Below are positions 18,822-27,538 of a DNA stretch of 64,000 nucleotides, in pieces; position 1 is the stretch's first letter, and each line of letters starts with the position of its first letter. The position numbers were made by a program, and so were the translations under genes. Source of the stretch: Sneathiella chinensis (GTDB taxonomy: Bacteria; Pseudomonadota; Alphaproteobacteria; Sneathiellales; Sneathiellaceae). The notes beneath the pieces were generated by a model. That model had not been told where the DNA came from and made no database searches. It saw only the letters and a list, made by a program, of their open reading frames with translations. The stretch covers positions 124,001 through 188,000 of the forward strand of contig NZ_VNWN01000007.1 in NCBI RefSeq assembly GCF_012720115.1. Direction: 5' to 3'.

Positions 18822-18958
18822 TCCCATCGTGTCTGGCCCGGTTCCTGTTTCATCAGGGCCGCACCCCGTGACGCGATTTCCTGACTATTTTTTTCTCACG
18901 TCCCATCGTGTTTGCAACACTGTGATCGAATGGCATTGATACGGCTGCGAGATGGGAC
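18822..18958. repeat. Repeated TCCCATCGTGT element before the cupredoxin gene
   Basis: TCCCATCGTGT occurs at 18822-18832 and again at 18901-18911, and GATGGGAC at 18951-18958 is the reverse complement of GTCCCATC at 18900-18907. All copies lie in the gap between the small copper protein and the cupredoxin. They could be regulator-binding sites or parts of an mRNA structure; the sequence does not say which. Confidence 0.4.
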
Positions 18959-18980
18959 AAGGATCGAAGGATCGAAACTT

Positions 18981-19538
18981 ATGCGTAAACTTAACTTTAC
19001 CCTTTCCTCCATGGCGGCCTGTCTTGTGGCGGCAACCGTCACCCTGACCTCTTTTCAGGCGCTTTCTGCAGGCAGTCATGCAGGCGGTCACGGCGGCGCC
19101 TCCGCCATTGGGGAGCCCGGCGACGCCGCAAAGGTCAGCCGGACCGTCGAAATCCGCATGTTCGACAATTACTACGAACCGGAAAATATTACGGTTTCCA
19201 AAGGCGAAACTGTTCGTTTCAAGGTCATCAATGCCGGTGAATTCGTTCATGAATTCAACATTGGGACCACCCTGTCCCACGCCGATCATCAAAAGGAAAT
19301 GATGATGATGATGGAGCATGGCGTTCTTGAAGCGGACAAGATCAACCGCGACAAAATGAAAATGGATATGGGGAACGGCATGACCATGGATCATTCCGAC
19401 CCTAACAGTGTTCTTCTTGAACCGGGCGAAAGCGCAGAAATCATCTGGCATTTCTCCGGCGACAAGGATCTGGAATTCGCCTGCAACGTGCCCGGTCACT
19501 ATGACAGCGGCATGATGGGCGACGTCCGCATCAACTGA
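18981..19538 (+). CDS. Periplasmic cupredoxin (type 1 copper protein)
   Basis: 185 residues from ATG 18981 (GAAGG upstream); earlier frames lack a signal peptide at the start. Signal peptide to about FQALSA, then a short Gly/His-rich stretch. The cupredoxin domain has a complete type 1 copper site: His in EFVHEFNIG, then Cys, His and Met in CNVPGHYDSGMMG. A Met/His-rich insert (HQKEMMMMMEHG, DKMKMDMGNGMTMDH) between strands is probably an extra copper-binding loop. It lies directly before the CopA oxidase and may pass copper or electrons to it. Confidence 0.9.
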   Translation: MRKLNFTLSSMAACLVAATVTLTSFQALSAGSHAGGHGGASAIGEPGDAAKVSRTVEIRMFDNYYEPENITVSKGETVRFKVINAGEFVHEFNIGTTLSHADHQKEMMMMMEHGVLEADKINRDKMKMDMGNGMTMDHSDPNSVLLEPGESAEIIWHFSGDKDLEFACNVPGHYDSGMMGDVRIN

Positions 19539-19547
19539 ACGAACACG

Positions 19548-19567
19548 CACAGCCGGCAACGGCTGTG
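19548..19567 (+). terminator. Intra-operon hairpin between cupredoxin and copA
   Basis: CACAGCCG and CGGCTGTG form a perfect 8-base-pair stem closed by a GCAA tetraloop, followed by CCCTCTGTTTT. It can act as a partial terminator or as an mRNA-stabilising 3' end for the cupredoxin transcript. Confidence 0.6.
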
Positions 19568-19595
19568 CCCTCTGTTTTCATTACAGGAATAACCC

Positions 19596-21485
19596 ATGAA
19601 TATGTTTACCCTGCGTGCCGCAAGGCGCGCTCTGGCCGTGGCTGCCCTGTTGGCGGTCCAGCCAGCCCTGTCCCATGCGGGGACCTACACCCTGACGGTC
19701 GACCCGGTCACCATCGATACCGGCGACTTCAAGAAAACCGGCATCGGGTATAACGGTGCCTCTCCCGGGCCGGTCCTGAAATTTCAGGAAGGCGAAGATG
19801 TCACCATCAACGTGACCAACAACCTGAAGGAGGAAACCTCGATCCACTGGCATGGATTGATCCTGCCCTTCCAGATGGACGGGGTTCCCGATATCAGCTT
19901 TCCCGGCATTGCCCCCGGCGAAACCTTTACCTATCGCTTCCCGGTGGTGCAGTCAGGGACCTACTGGTTCCACAGCCATTCCGGCTTTCAGGAACCGGAC
20001 GGGGCATACGGGGCCATCGTCATCACCCCCAAAAAGCGCGAACCGTTCAAGGTGGACCGGGATTATGTGGTTCAGTTCACGGACAAGCATCCCCATTCCG
20101 GGGCTCGTATCATGCGCAACCTGAAACAGGCGCCCGATTACTACAACCGGGAACAGCAGACCGTGGGCGACTTTTTCAGCGACGCCCGCAAGAACGGCCT
20201 GTCCGCCGCCCTTGACGACCGCATGGCGTGGGGCAGCATGCGCATGATGGCAACGGATATCGAGGATGTTCAGGGCTTCACCCCCCTGATCAACGGCAAG
20301 GGACCGGACCAGAACTGGACCGCCCTGTTCAAGCCGGGCGAACGGGTCCGCCTGCGGTTTATCAACTCATCGGCCATGACCTATTTCGATGTCCGGATAC
20401 CGGGCCTGAAAATGACCGTGGTTGCCGCCGATGGTAATCTGGTCCAGCCGGTGCCCGTTGATGAGTTTCGAATTGGCGTTGCCGAAACCTATGACGTGAT
20501 TGTTCGCCCGCAAGAGGACAAGGCCTATACCCTGTTCGCCCAGAGCATGGGCCGCACAGCCTTTGCCCGCGGTACGCTGGCCCCGCGCCCAGGCATGACG
20601 GCCCCGGTGCCGGACATGGGCGACAGCCCCCTTCTGACCATGGCCGATATGGGCATGGATCATGGGTCAATGGCCGGTATGGATCACAGCACCATGCAGA
20701 AAGAGGACCCGGCTGAAATGCAGGGCATGAACCATGGCAAGACCATGAACCACGGGACCATGAATCATGACGACATGAAGCAGGGCACCATGAAACAGGG
20801 CGGCATGGATCACAGCAAGATGCCGTCCGGCGGCATGAACCACGGCAGCATGAACCATGGCGACATGAAGCAGGATACCCTGAAACAGGGCGGCATGGAT
20901 CACGGCAAGATGCCGTCCGGCGGCATGAACCACGGCAGCATGAACCATGGGTCCATGCAGACGCAGGATCCGTTCTATGCGGCGGGCAGCGGGCTGACCC
21001 CGACCCCATCGGAAGGTCAGGGGAAATTCCTGTCCTATTCCGACCTGAAGGCCCAGCGTCCCCTGTACAAGGACCGCGAGGCCACCCGTGAAATCGAACT
21101 GCGCCTGACCGGCAACATGGAACGGTATATCTGGTCCATCAATGGCGTGAAGTATGAGGACGCCGACCCCATCCGCCTGCAATATGGGGAACGGGTGCGT
21201 TTCAAGTTCGTCAACGAAACCATGATGACCCACCCCATGCACCTGCATGGCATGTGGAGCATTCTGGATGTGGGGGCCGAGAAATGGGATCCGGTCAAGC
21301 ACACCATCAGCATTGCCCCCGGCACCACCGTCTATTCGGAAACCGAGGTGGATGCCACGGGACAATGGGCGTTCCACTGCCACCTGTCCTATCACGCTGC
21401 GGCAGGCATGTTCCGCAAGATCATCGTTGAGGGCGGACCTGACAACACCGCCGACATCACCCCGTTGAAAGGAGCCATCCAATGA
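19596..21485 (+). CDS. copA: Copper-resistance multicopper oxidase CopA/PcoA
   Basis: 629 residues. A signal peptide (ARRALAVAALLAVQPALSHA) sends it to the periplasm, where such enzymes oxidise Cu(I) or bind copper. All four copper-ligand blocks are present: SIHWHGLIL, WFHSHSGFQEPDG, HPMHLHGMWSIL and HCHLSYHAAAGMF, giving complete type 1, 2 and 3 sites. Between cupredoxin domains 2 and 3 (residues ~350-460) is a Met/His-rich region built from 30-residue repeats, probably a copper sponge. The stop overlaps the copB start by four bases (ATGA). Confidence 0.96.
   Translation: MNMFTLRAARRALAVAALLAVQPALSHAGTYTLTVDPVTIDTGDFKKTGIGYNGASPGPVLKFQEGEDVTINVTNNLKEETSIHWHGLILPFQMDGVPDISFPGIAPGETFTYRFPVVQSGTYWFHSHSGFQEPDGAYGAIVITPKKREPFKVDRDYVVQFTDKHPHSGARIMRNLKQAPDYYNREQQTVGDFFSDARKNGLSAALDDRMAWGSMRMMATDIEDVQGFTPLINGKGPDQNWTALFKPGERVRLRFINSSAMTYFDVRIPGLKMTVVAADGNLVQPVPVDEFRIGVAETYDVIVRPQEDKAYTLFAQSMGRTAFARGTLAPRPGMTAPVPDMGDSPLLTMADMGMDHGSMAGMDHSTMQKEDPAEMQGMNHGKTMNHGTMNHDDMKQGTMKQGGMDHSKMPSGGMNHGSMNHGDMKQDTLKQGGMDHGKMPSGGMNHGSMNHGSMQTQDPFYAAGSGLTPTPSEGQGKFLSYSDLKAQRPLYKDREATREIELRLTGNMERYIWSINGVKYEDADPIRLQYGERVRFKFVNETMMTHPMHLHGMWSILDVGAEKWDPVKHTISIAPGTTVYSETEVDATGQWAFHCHLSYHAAAGMFRKIIVEGGPDNTADITPLKGAIQ
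20744..20970 (+). repeat. 90-base tandem repeat encoding the Met/His-rich region of CopA
   Basis: The unit starting GAAACAGGGCGGCATGGAT occurs at 20792 and again at 20882, nearly identical over about 80 bases. A diverged half copy (from 20744) precedes them. The period of 90 bases keeps the reading frame and codes for GGMDHSKMPSGGMNHGSMN-type blocks. Recent duplication is the simplest explanation; copy number may vary between strains. Confidence 0.85.
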
Positions 21486-22207
21486 GGTTCGCAAGCATTT
21501 CATGCGCCGCCCTTGGCGCCCTTTTCACGGCAGCGGCGCCCCTGACCGCTCTGGCCCAAACGGAACCTCTTGTGTTTTACGGGCTTCAGATGGAACAACT
21601 GGAATACCGGGCGGGCGATGCCGGTCAGGATTTGCTGGTCTGGGACGGGGATGCCTTTGTGGGAACGGATGAGGTCCGGCTTCGCTGGGAAGGCAACGGG
21701 GAATATGACCTGAATGCCGACCTGTTTGAATCCGCCACCAACCAGCTTTCCATACAGGTTCCGGTTTCCGACTTCTGGGATGTCAAGGCTGGCATCCGGT
21801 ATGACAGCCCCGATGGACCGGACCGCTGGCACGGTGCGGTGGGCATCAGCGGCCTCGCCCCCCAGTGGATCGAGGTGGACAGTTCCCTCTATGTCAGTGA
21901 AAAGGGCGACGTTTCTGCCGATCTTGATCTGGAATATGAGCTGCTGCTGACCAATTACCTGACCCTGATCCCCTCGGCGGAAATGAGCGTGGCCTTTTCC
22001 AGCGACCGGGAAAGGGGCGTCGGGTCCGGCCTGAACAGTGCCGAAGTCGGCCTTCGTCTGTCCTATGACCTGTGGGACCGGATGCTGTCCCCCTATGTGG
22101 GCGTTGCCTATGAGCGATATTTCGGCGAGACCGCCGATTTTATTCGCGAGGAAGGTGACGAAGCCGACATGTTCAGCATTGTCTTCGGGGCGCGTCTGAT
22201 GTTTTAG
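21482..22207 (+). CDS. copB: Copper resistance protein B (outer-membrane CopB/PcoB)
   Basis: 241 residues. Signal peptide to about TALAQT, then an alternating beta pattern with family segments QMEQLEYRAGDAGQDLLVWDGDAFVG-like, PVSDFWDVKAGIRYD, GLAPQWIEVDSSLY and SPYVGVAYERYFGET. It ends in a terminal Phe (LMF) as outer-membrane barrels do. It lacks the long Met/His-rich N-terminal stretch of classical CopB, so it is on the short side. Translationally coupled to copA. Confidence 0.92.
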   Translation: MRFASISCAALGALFTAAAPLTALAQTEPLVFYGLQMEQLEYRAGDAGQDLLVWDGDAFVGTDEVRLRWEGNGEYDLNADLFESATNQLSIQVPVSDFWDVKAGIRYDSPDGPDRWHGAVGISGLAPQWIEVDSSLYVSEKGDVSADLDLEYELLLTNYLTLIPSAEMSVAFSSDRERGVGSGLNSAEVGLRLSYDLWDRMLSPYVGVAYERYFGETADFIREEGDEADMFSIVFGARLMF

Positions 22208-22234
22208 GCCCTGTTGTGTTCTTCGTCACTACGT

Positions 22235-22268
22235 CTGGAGGGGGTTTGTATCTTATATGCCCCTCCAG
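22235..22268 (+). promoter_or_regulatory. Hairpin / inverted repeat between copB and the PCu(A)C-like gene
   Basis: CTGGAGGGG (22235-22243) is the perfect reverse complement of CCCCTCCAG (22260-22268), with a 16-base AT-rich loop that includes TATCTTATAT. As RNA it would be a stable stem without a T-tail. As DNA it could be an operator around a -10 element for the next gene. Confidence 0.5.
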
Positions 22269-22295
22269 GCATACAGCCCGTAATCAGGAAATGAC

Positions 22296-22730
22296 ATGAA
22301 CAGACCAGTTGCTTATCTCGCGGCCCTTTTTGCGGCATGGCTTTCGCTTTCGACGGCCATGGCGGACGATATCGTTGTGTTCCAGTCCGCCGCCATCGAG
22401 GATGCGTATCTGACGCCAGCCGGGACCGGCGGCACCAGCACGTTGCGGATGCGGATAACAAACGAAGGTTTCGATAACATGACAGTGCTGGGGGTTGGCG
22501 GAAAATCCTTTCAGCGGTCCCGGATCATCGCCAAGCTGGGCGATCTGGAATATGCGGAACTGGATTCCATTTCCATCCCCCGCGAGGAATCCCTCGACAT
22601 GACCAGCATGCACCTGTTCGTCCAACTTAATAATATGGATAAACCGGTTAAAACGGGAGACGTGGTAAACCTGACCCTTGTGCTGCCCTATGGCGAACTT
22701 CCGTTTCAGGCCCATGTCCGGGCGAACTGA
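22296..22730 (+). CDS. PCu(A)C/DUF461-like periplasmic protein with degenerate copper site
   Basis: 144 residues with a signal peptide (MNRPVAYLAALFAAWLSLSTAMA). The C-terminal half follows the PCu(A)C copper chaperone pattern: SISIPREESLDMTSMHLFVQLNNMDKPVKTGDVVNLTLVL aligns in shape with the family's 'PGGYHLMLMGLKRPLKEGD..LTL' region. The family's metal motif (H/M, then M, then H-x-M) is incomplete: one His is kept, but the following Met is Phe (HLF) and the upstream HEM-type ligands are missing. So it is either a degenerate chaperone or a related fold with a different job. Last gene of the copper operon. Confidence 0.6.
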   Translation: MNRPVAYLAALFAAWLSLSTAMADDIVVFQSAAIEDAYLTPAGTGGTSTLRMRITNEGFDNMTVLGVGGKSFQRSRIIAKLGDLEYAELDSISIPREESLDMTSMHLFVQLNNMDKPVKTGDVVNLTLVLPYGELPFQAHVRAN

Positions 22731-22885
22731 TCCCTGCCCTTCGACATCCCATCCTTCAAATTCCCGTCATTTCAAAGAAAAGATTTGATCCCGCCAAAAG
22801 CCGCAATAGCTCTATATTAATTGTTTCGCATCTTACCCGGTAAACCAGAGTGCCATGAGAAACCGAAAGACAAGGAGCTGTTGCC

Positions 22886-23176
22886 ATGCAAAGGGTCTCA
22901 AATAAACAAGCGTCTCTCGCCCTGATCGCCGTTCTTACCCTGGGATTGGGGGCTTGCGCCTCCCAGGGGGAAATGGATCAGGGGTCCTCTTCTTCCAGTG
23001 CGACCATGATGGCCACCGAGGATGCCAAGGCCATGGCCAATGAAGCCCTTGCCGCCGCACGGGCCGCACAGGCTGATGCCAGCCGTGCGCTGAGCGAGGC
23101 ACAAGCTGCCCGTGAAGCCGCCGAGGCGGCCAATCGCAAGGCGGATATGACCTTCAAGAAATCCATGCAGAAGTAA
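22886..23176 (+). CDS. Lpp-like alanine-zipper lipoprotein
   Basis: 96 residues. It has a lipoprotein signal peptide with lipobox LGAC (ALIAVLTLGLGAC), a short Ser-rich linker, and a helix of about 55 residues very rich in Ala with regular spacing (AKAMANEALAAARAAQADASRALSEAQAAREA in part). This is the alanine-zipper form of Braun-type lipoproteins that trimerise in the outer membrane. It ends in FKKSMQK; a C-terminal Lys, as in Lpp, could allow peptidoglycan attachment. It converges on an L,D-transpeptidase gene 21 bases away, the enzyme class that attaches Lpp. Confidence 0.85.
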   Translation: MQRVSNKQASLALIAVLTLGLGACASQGEMDQGSSSSSATMMATEDAKAMANEALAAARAAQADASRALSEAQAAREAAEAANRKADMTFKKSMQK

Positions 23177-23197
23177 CATCCCCCACACCGTCCTGCT

Positions 23198-24154
23198 TCA
23201 GGACGTGCCCCCGGCGCCGCTCTTTGCGACAGGGGGCGTTATGGGGATGGGGATACCGCGCCGGGCCGCCAGAATGCTGTTCACAAGGGGCCAGTCCACC
23301 TGTTGCAGCCACGGACCGGCGGCGGCCTCAACCATGGGAAATACAGTGCTGACAGGGACAGGCTGCATGGCCTCGCCCCATTCCACCTGATCGGCCTGCG
23401 CCTGCGATGGATGGGCCTCCAGATAAAGCTGCCCGTCATGCCAGCCCACCAGAACGGGGCTGTCAAGAATGGTGACAGATGTGCCGATGGTGACCTTGTC
23501 AAACAGATACTCGATATCCGCCGGGTAAAGGCGCAGGCATCCATGACTGACCCGCCGTCCAACTCCTAACGGGTTGTTGGTGCCGTGCAAAAGATAGGAC
23601 GCCCATCCCAGATCAAGGGCGAACCGGCCCAGCGGGTTGTTCGGCCCCGGCCCAATTGCCGCGGGCAGGTCCGGCTGTTCCTTGCGAATGGATGCAGGGG
23701 GCCGCCAGACCGGGTCCTTGCGCTTTCGGATGACGCGGGTCTGTCCGGGCGGGGTTTCCCAGCCCTGCCGCCCCACCCCCACTGGAAAGGTTTTCACCGT
23801 CTTACCATCCCTTGAAAACAGGAACAGGCGCTGCTGTGCCAGATTGATGACGATGCCTTCCCGGCGGCCCGGCGGCAACAAATGGGCGCCCGGCAGGACA
23901 ATCCGGGTGCCAACCGCAGGCATCCACGGATCAACCCCGGGATTGCCGGCCACCAGTTCCGTATATCCAAGGGAAAACCGTTGCGGCAGGCCGATCAGGG
24001 TCTCGCCGTCCGCAATCCGGTGTTCGGCCATTTCCCCCACCAGATCCGATGTGACGGTAAATTCCGCGGCCTGCGCCGGTACCACGGACACAAGCAACAG
24101 GGCCAAGGCCGGGGCGGCGGTGATACGAGACAGGGCTGACAGCGCCGCTCTCAT
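23198..24154 (-). CDS. L,D-transpeptidase (ErfK/YbiS/YcfS/YnhG family)
   Basis: 318 residues with a signal peptide ending near VPAQA. An N-terminal LysM-like part (EHRIADGETLIGLPQRFSL) is followed by the YkuD catalytic domain. The active site HGTNNPLGVGRRVSHGCLRLYP is complete, including the Cys nucleophile. The enzyme makes 3-3 peptidoglycan cross-links or attaches lipoproteins to peptidoglycan in the periplasm. Its start overlaps the upstream ftsH stop by four bases (ATGA). It faces the Lpp-like lipoprotein gene, a plausible substrate. Confidence 0.93.
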   Translation of the reverse strand: MRAALSALSRITAAPALALLLVSVVPAQAAEFTVTSDLVGEMAEHRIADGETLIGLPQRFSLGYTELVAGNPGVDPWMPAVGTRIVLPGAHLLPPGRREGIVINLAQQRLFLFSRDGKTVKTFPVGVGRQGWETPPGQTRVIRKRKDPVWRPPASIRKEQPDLPAAIGPGPNNPLGRFALDLGWASYLLHGTNNPLGVGRRVSHGCLRLYPADIEYLFDKVTIGTSVTILDSPVLVGWHDGQLYLEAHPSQAQADQVEWGEAMQPVPVSTVFPMVEAAAGPWLQQVDWPLVNSILAARRGIPIPITPPVAKSGAGGTS

Positions 24155-25965
24155 GTCTTCAGGCTTCCAACCAGTTTTTGAAGGTCTTCCGTCTCAAGGG
24201 TTTCCTGCCTCAAAAGCTGGGTCGCCCCCGCTTCAAGAACGGTGCGGTTTTCCTTCAGCAAGGCCACGGTCCGCGCAAAAAGATCGCCGATAATGGACTT
24301 AACCGCCTGATCGATCCGCTCCGCCGTTGCCTCGCTATAGCGCCGTTCCAGATAGGCCGGGGCCTCCTGCCCCAGAAAGCGGGACTTTTCCGTATCGTAG
24401 CTGACCGCCCCCAGATCATCATTCATGCCGTATCGGGTGACCATGCTGCGCGCAATATCCGTCGCCTTGGCCAGATCATCCGCCGCCCCCGTCGAAAGCT
24501 GGTTGAACACCAGATATTCTGCGGCCCGTCCACCCAGAAGAACGCAAATCTTGTTCTCCAGCTCCGTCCGGGTCATCAGGTATCTGTCCTCTGTCGGTCG
24601 CTGGATCGTATATCCAAGCGCCCCCACCCCGCGCGGGATGATGGACACCTTATGCACCTCATCCGCGCCGGGCAACATCATGGATGTCAGGGCGTGCCCC
24701 ATTTCGTGATGGGCGACAATTTCCCGCTCGCGCACATTCAGCAGACGGTTTTTCTTCTCCAACCCGGCAACGATCCGCTCAATGGCCCGTGTATAATCGT
24801 CCAGCGTCACATTCTCTGACCGGCGGCGGGTGGCCAGCAGCGCCGCCTCGTTCACCAGATTGGCAAGGTCGGCGCCGGTAAAGCCGGTGGTCAGCCCAGC
24901 GATTTCCTCCGGGTCCACCGAACTGTCATTGATCACCTTGCGCATATGGACCTTCAAAATCTGCACCCGGCCCGCCCGGTCCGGCCGATCCACCAGAATT
25001 TGCCGGTCAAACCGCCCCGCCCGAAGGAGCGCGGGATCAAGGATTTCCGGACGGTTGGTGGCGGCCAGCAGGACCAGCCCCGAACTGGGGTCAAAGCCAT
25101 CCAGTTCGCTCAACAACTGGTTCAGGGTATTTTCCCGCTCGTCATGGCCGCCGGTGATGGGGCCTGCGCCCCGTGCCCGGCCCACCGCATCCAGTTCATC
25201 CACAAAGATAATGGCCGGGGCCTTCTTTCGGGCCTGTTCGAACAGGTCGCGAACCCGCGCCGCGCCAACACCGACAAACATCTCGACGAATTCGGACCCG
25301 GATATGGAATAGAACGGCACCCCGGCTTCGCCCGCGACAGCACGGGCCAGCAGGGTTTTCCCCGTGCCCGGCGGCCCGACCAGCAAGACCCCCTTCGGAA
25401 TATGCGCCCCCAGCTTGCCGTAATCCTCCGGCGATTTCAGGAAATCGATAATCTCCTGCAACTCCTCTTTCGCCTCGTCCACGCCGGCCACATCGTCAAA
25501 CCCGACCCTTGTATCCTTTTCCACGTAAACCTTGGCGTTACTTTTCCCCACCTGCATCAGCCCCCCGGCACCGGACTGGGAAATGACCTTGCGGAAAAAA
25601 AACATCCAGAGGGCAAAGAAAAACAGCACCGGAATGATCCAGGACAGCAGGGTCGCAAGCCACGTGCTTTCCGCAACGCCGCTATAGGACACGCCGTTTT
25701 TGTCCAGATAGGCGGCGATATCGGGATCGACCCGGCGGGTATAGAACCTCTCCTTGCCGTCCTGCGGCTGGGCGAACCGACCGCGAATTTCTTGATTACT
25801 GACCTGCAGATCGGTCAGGTCTCCCCGCTCCAGATGATCCTTGAACTGGCTATAGCTCAATTGCTCGGTGGTCTGGGTACTGGCCCAGAAATTCTGGATG
25901 GCGAGGATCAGGAATAATGCCGCAACAAAATACCAGAAATTTCCCTGTGTTTTTCGATCAAGCAT
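24151..25965 (-). CDS. ftsH: FtsH-family ATP-dependent zinc metalloprotease
   Basis: 604 residues from ATG 25965 (AAGGA eight bases upstream); a 16-residue longer frame exists but lacks this signal. Two membrane helices flank a small periplasmic domain (~10-30 and ~95-120). The AAA+ module has [19 protein letters not shown] and the SRH motif. The protease motif is HEMGH rather than the usual HEAGH; the zinc ligands and catalytic Glu are kept. It is coupled to an L,D-transpeptidase, not to tilS/folP as the housekeeping ftsH often is, so it is probably a second FtsH paralogue. Confidence 0.93.
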   Translation of the reverse strand: MLDRKTQGNFWYFVAALFLILAIQNFWASTQTTEQLSYSQFKDHLERGDLTDLQVSNQEIRGRFAQPQDGKERFYTRRVDPDIAAYLDKNGVSYSGVAESTWLATLLSWIIPVLFFFALWMFFFRKVISQSGAGGLMQVGKSNAKVYVEKDTRVGFDDVAGVDEAKEELQEIIDFLKSPEDYGKLGAHIPKGVLLVGPPGTGKTLLARAVAGEAGVPFYSISGSEFVEMFVGVGAARVRDLFEQARKKAPAIIFVDELDAVGRARGAGPITGGHDERENTLNQLLSELDGFDPSSGLVLLAATNRPEILDPALLRAGRFDRQILVDRPDRAGRVQILKVHMRKVINDSSVDPEEIAGLTTGFTGADLANLVNEAALLATRRRSENVTLDDYTRAIERIVAGLEKKNRLLNVREREIVAHHEMGHALTSMMLPGADEVHKVSIIPRGVGALGYTIQRPTEDRYLMTRTELENKICVLLGGRAAEYLVFNQLSTGAADDLAKATDIARSMVTRYGMNDDLGAVSYDTEKSRFLGQEAPAYLERRYSEATAERIDQAVKSIIGDLFARTVALLKENRTVLEAGATQLLRQETLETEDLQKLVGSLKT

Positions 25966-26187
25966 CTTGGTGATCCTTTTTCGGACAGACTTCCCCGCAA
26001 CCGCTCCCCGCACGAGGCCTTAATTCACTAAAACATTATACAGGAAAATTGTGAACAGGTTTCCCCTTCTCCTCTGGCCTGTTTTAGAAAAATGTGAGGA
26101 TTATACCGATTTAAGGTCTGTTTTTGTGTTTCCGGGATCGCTAAACTGCCCGCAAGAAATAAAACAAATTCCGGGGAACAATCCTGA

Positions 26188-26958
26188 ATGGCGTATCGTA
26201 ACTGGTCTTTCTTCAGCGTCCTTCTGACAGTTTTCCTGCTGTCCGCTGCACCGGTAAAAGCCCTGACCGAAACGGTTCCCGTGAATATCCTGTTTTCCAA
26301 TATTCCCCCGCTGGTCATTGACGAGCCGAACAGCCCCGCCGGTCTTTTGTGGGATATTGGCGGCGAGTTGGCGACCCGATTGGGGCGGGCCAGCGGGCCT
26401 CAAACACCTGTCGTGCGGCGGCACCTCCTGCCGTGGAGCCGTGCCTATCAGCAGCTTCTGAACACCCCTGAAACCATCATGCTGCAAATGGCCCGCAGCG
26501 AGGATCGGGAAACCCTGTTCCACTGGATCACGCCAGTGACAGAAATCTCCCTCACCTTTATCTCCATCGCTCCGCCAGCCATCGATACCGTGCAGCAGGC
26601 CCGCCAACAAGGCAGCATCGGAGTTTACCGCGACAGTATGCTGGAACATGTGCTGCAGGAAAACGGCTTTGATCACAGCCTGATCCGCACCAACAACAGT
26701 GAAACCGGCGCCCGTATGCTGACCGCCGGGCGACTTGATACGTGGTTCGCCCTGCAGCAGGAAGCCGACTGGCTGCACAAGAAAGGTATTCTTCCCGCGT
26801 CCCCCGTCATTGGAAAACCGATCCGCGAAACCGAACTTTGGGCCGTCGCCTCACAAGCAACGCCTCTTTGGCTCAGGGAGCAGATTTCCGGCGCACTGGA
26901 AGCCATCCGGAAGGACGGTACCCTGCAACGCCTGAAGGATAAATACGGGCAACAGTGA
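26188..26958 (+). CDS. Periplasmic solute-binding protein, bacterial SBP family 3-like
   Basis: 256 residues with a signal peptide (WSFFSVLLTVFLLSAAPVKA). The two-lobe fold of amino-acid-type binding proteins is suggested by ARSEDRETLFHWITPVTE, QGSIGVYRDSMLEHVLQENG, ARMLTAGRLDTWFALQQEADW and the C-terminal ALEAIRKDGTLQRLKDKYGQ. No transporter genes are nearby. Stand-alone proteins of this type are often sensors or orphan receptors in marine alphaproteobacteria. It diverges from ftsH. Confidence 0.75.
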   Translation: MAYRNWSFFSVLLTVFLLSAAPVKALTETVPVNILFSNIPPLVIDEPNSPAGLLWDIGGELATRLGRASGPQTPVVRRHLLPWSRAYQQLLNTPETIMLQMARSEDRETLFHWITPVTEISLTFISIAPPAIDTVQQARQQGSIGVYRDSMLEHVLQENGFDHSLIRTNNSETGARMLTAGRLDTWFALQQEADWLHKKGILPASPVIGKPIRETELWAVASQATPLWLREQISGALEAIRKDGTLQRLKDKYGQQ

Positions 26959-27028
26959 TTCTGCCCCCGACCGGGCAAAACCGACCAGACAACAGAAACA
27001 GAAACGACAACAGACGGAAAAAGCCACC

Positions 27029-27436
27029 ATGACAACAAACCATACCGGATCATGCCTCTGCGGCGCGGTCAGTTTTGAAATTCACGGCCCGTTCGAACAT
27101 TTCTTCCTGTGTCACTGCCACCATTGCCAGAAAGACACCGGTTCCGCCCACGCCGCCAACCTGTTTTCCAGCACCGCCGAACTGGTCTGGCGTTCCGGTC
27201 AGGACAAGGTTTCCAGTTTCACCCTTCCCGGCACCCGCCATGGGAAAAGTTTCTGTTCCTGCTGCGGATCGGCCCTGCCATCCCTGCAAATGAACGGCAC
27301 CCTTCTGGTTGTGCCCGCCGGCAGTCTGGACACCCCGCCCGGCCTCCGCCCGAACGCCCACCTGTTCATGAACAGCAAGGCCGATTGGGACCACGCCCTT
27401 GAAAACCTGCCCAAACTGCCGACCCTGCCGGAATAG
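27029..27436 (+). CDS. GFA family protein (Gfa-like zinc protein)
   Basis: 135 residues. Zinc-binding motifs of the GFA (glutathione-dependent formaldehyde-activating enzyme) fold are all present: GSCLCGAVSFEI, FLCHCHHCQKDTGSAHAANLF and SFCSCCGSALP. Most family members are not proven formaldehyde-glutathione enzymes, so only the fold is assigned. It follows the solute-binding protein gene and ends before a bidirectional terminator. Confidence 0.88.
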   Translation: MTTNHTGSCLCGAVSFEIHGPFEHFFLCHCHHCQKDTGSAHAANLFSSTAELVWRSGQDKVSSFTLPGTRHGKSFCSCCGSALPSLQMNGTLLVVPAGSLDTPPGLRPNAHLFMNSKADWDHALENLPKLPTLPE

Positions 27437-27454
27437 TTTCCAACCCCCAAACAC

Positions 27455-27487
27455 AAAAAAGGCCCCGCAGAGCGGAGCCTTTCTTTT
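27455..27487. terminator. Terminator between the GFA gene and ssb
   Basis: AAAGGCCCCGC (27458-27468) and GCGGAGCCTTT (27472-27482) form an 11-position stem with one mismatch and a 3-base loop. It is followed on the plus strand by CTTTT and preceded by an A-run that gives a T-run on the minus strand. It can serve both converging genes. Confidence 0.8.
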
Positions 27488-27538
27488 CGGTTTTTATCAA
27501 CGGGGCACTGGCGCAAATGCGGCCGCCCCGGTCCCGTC

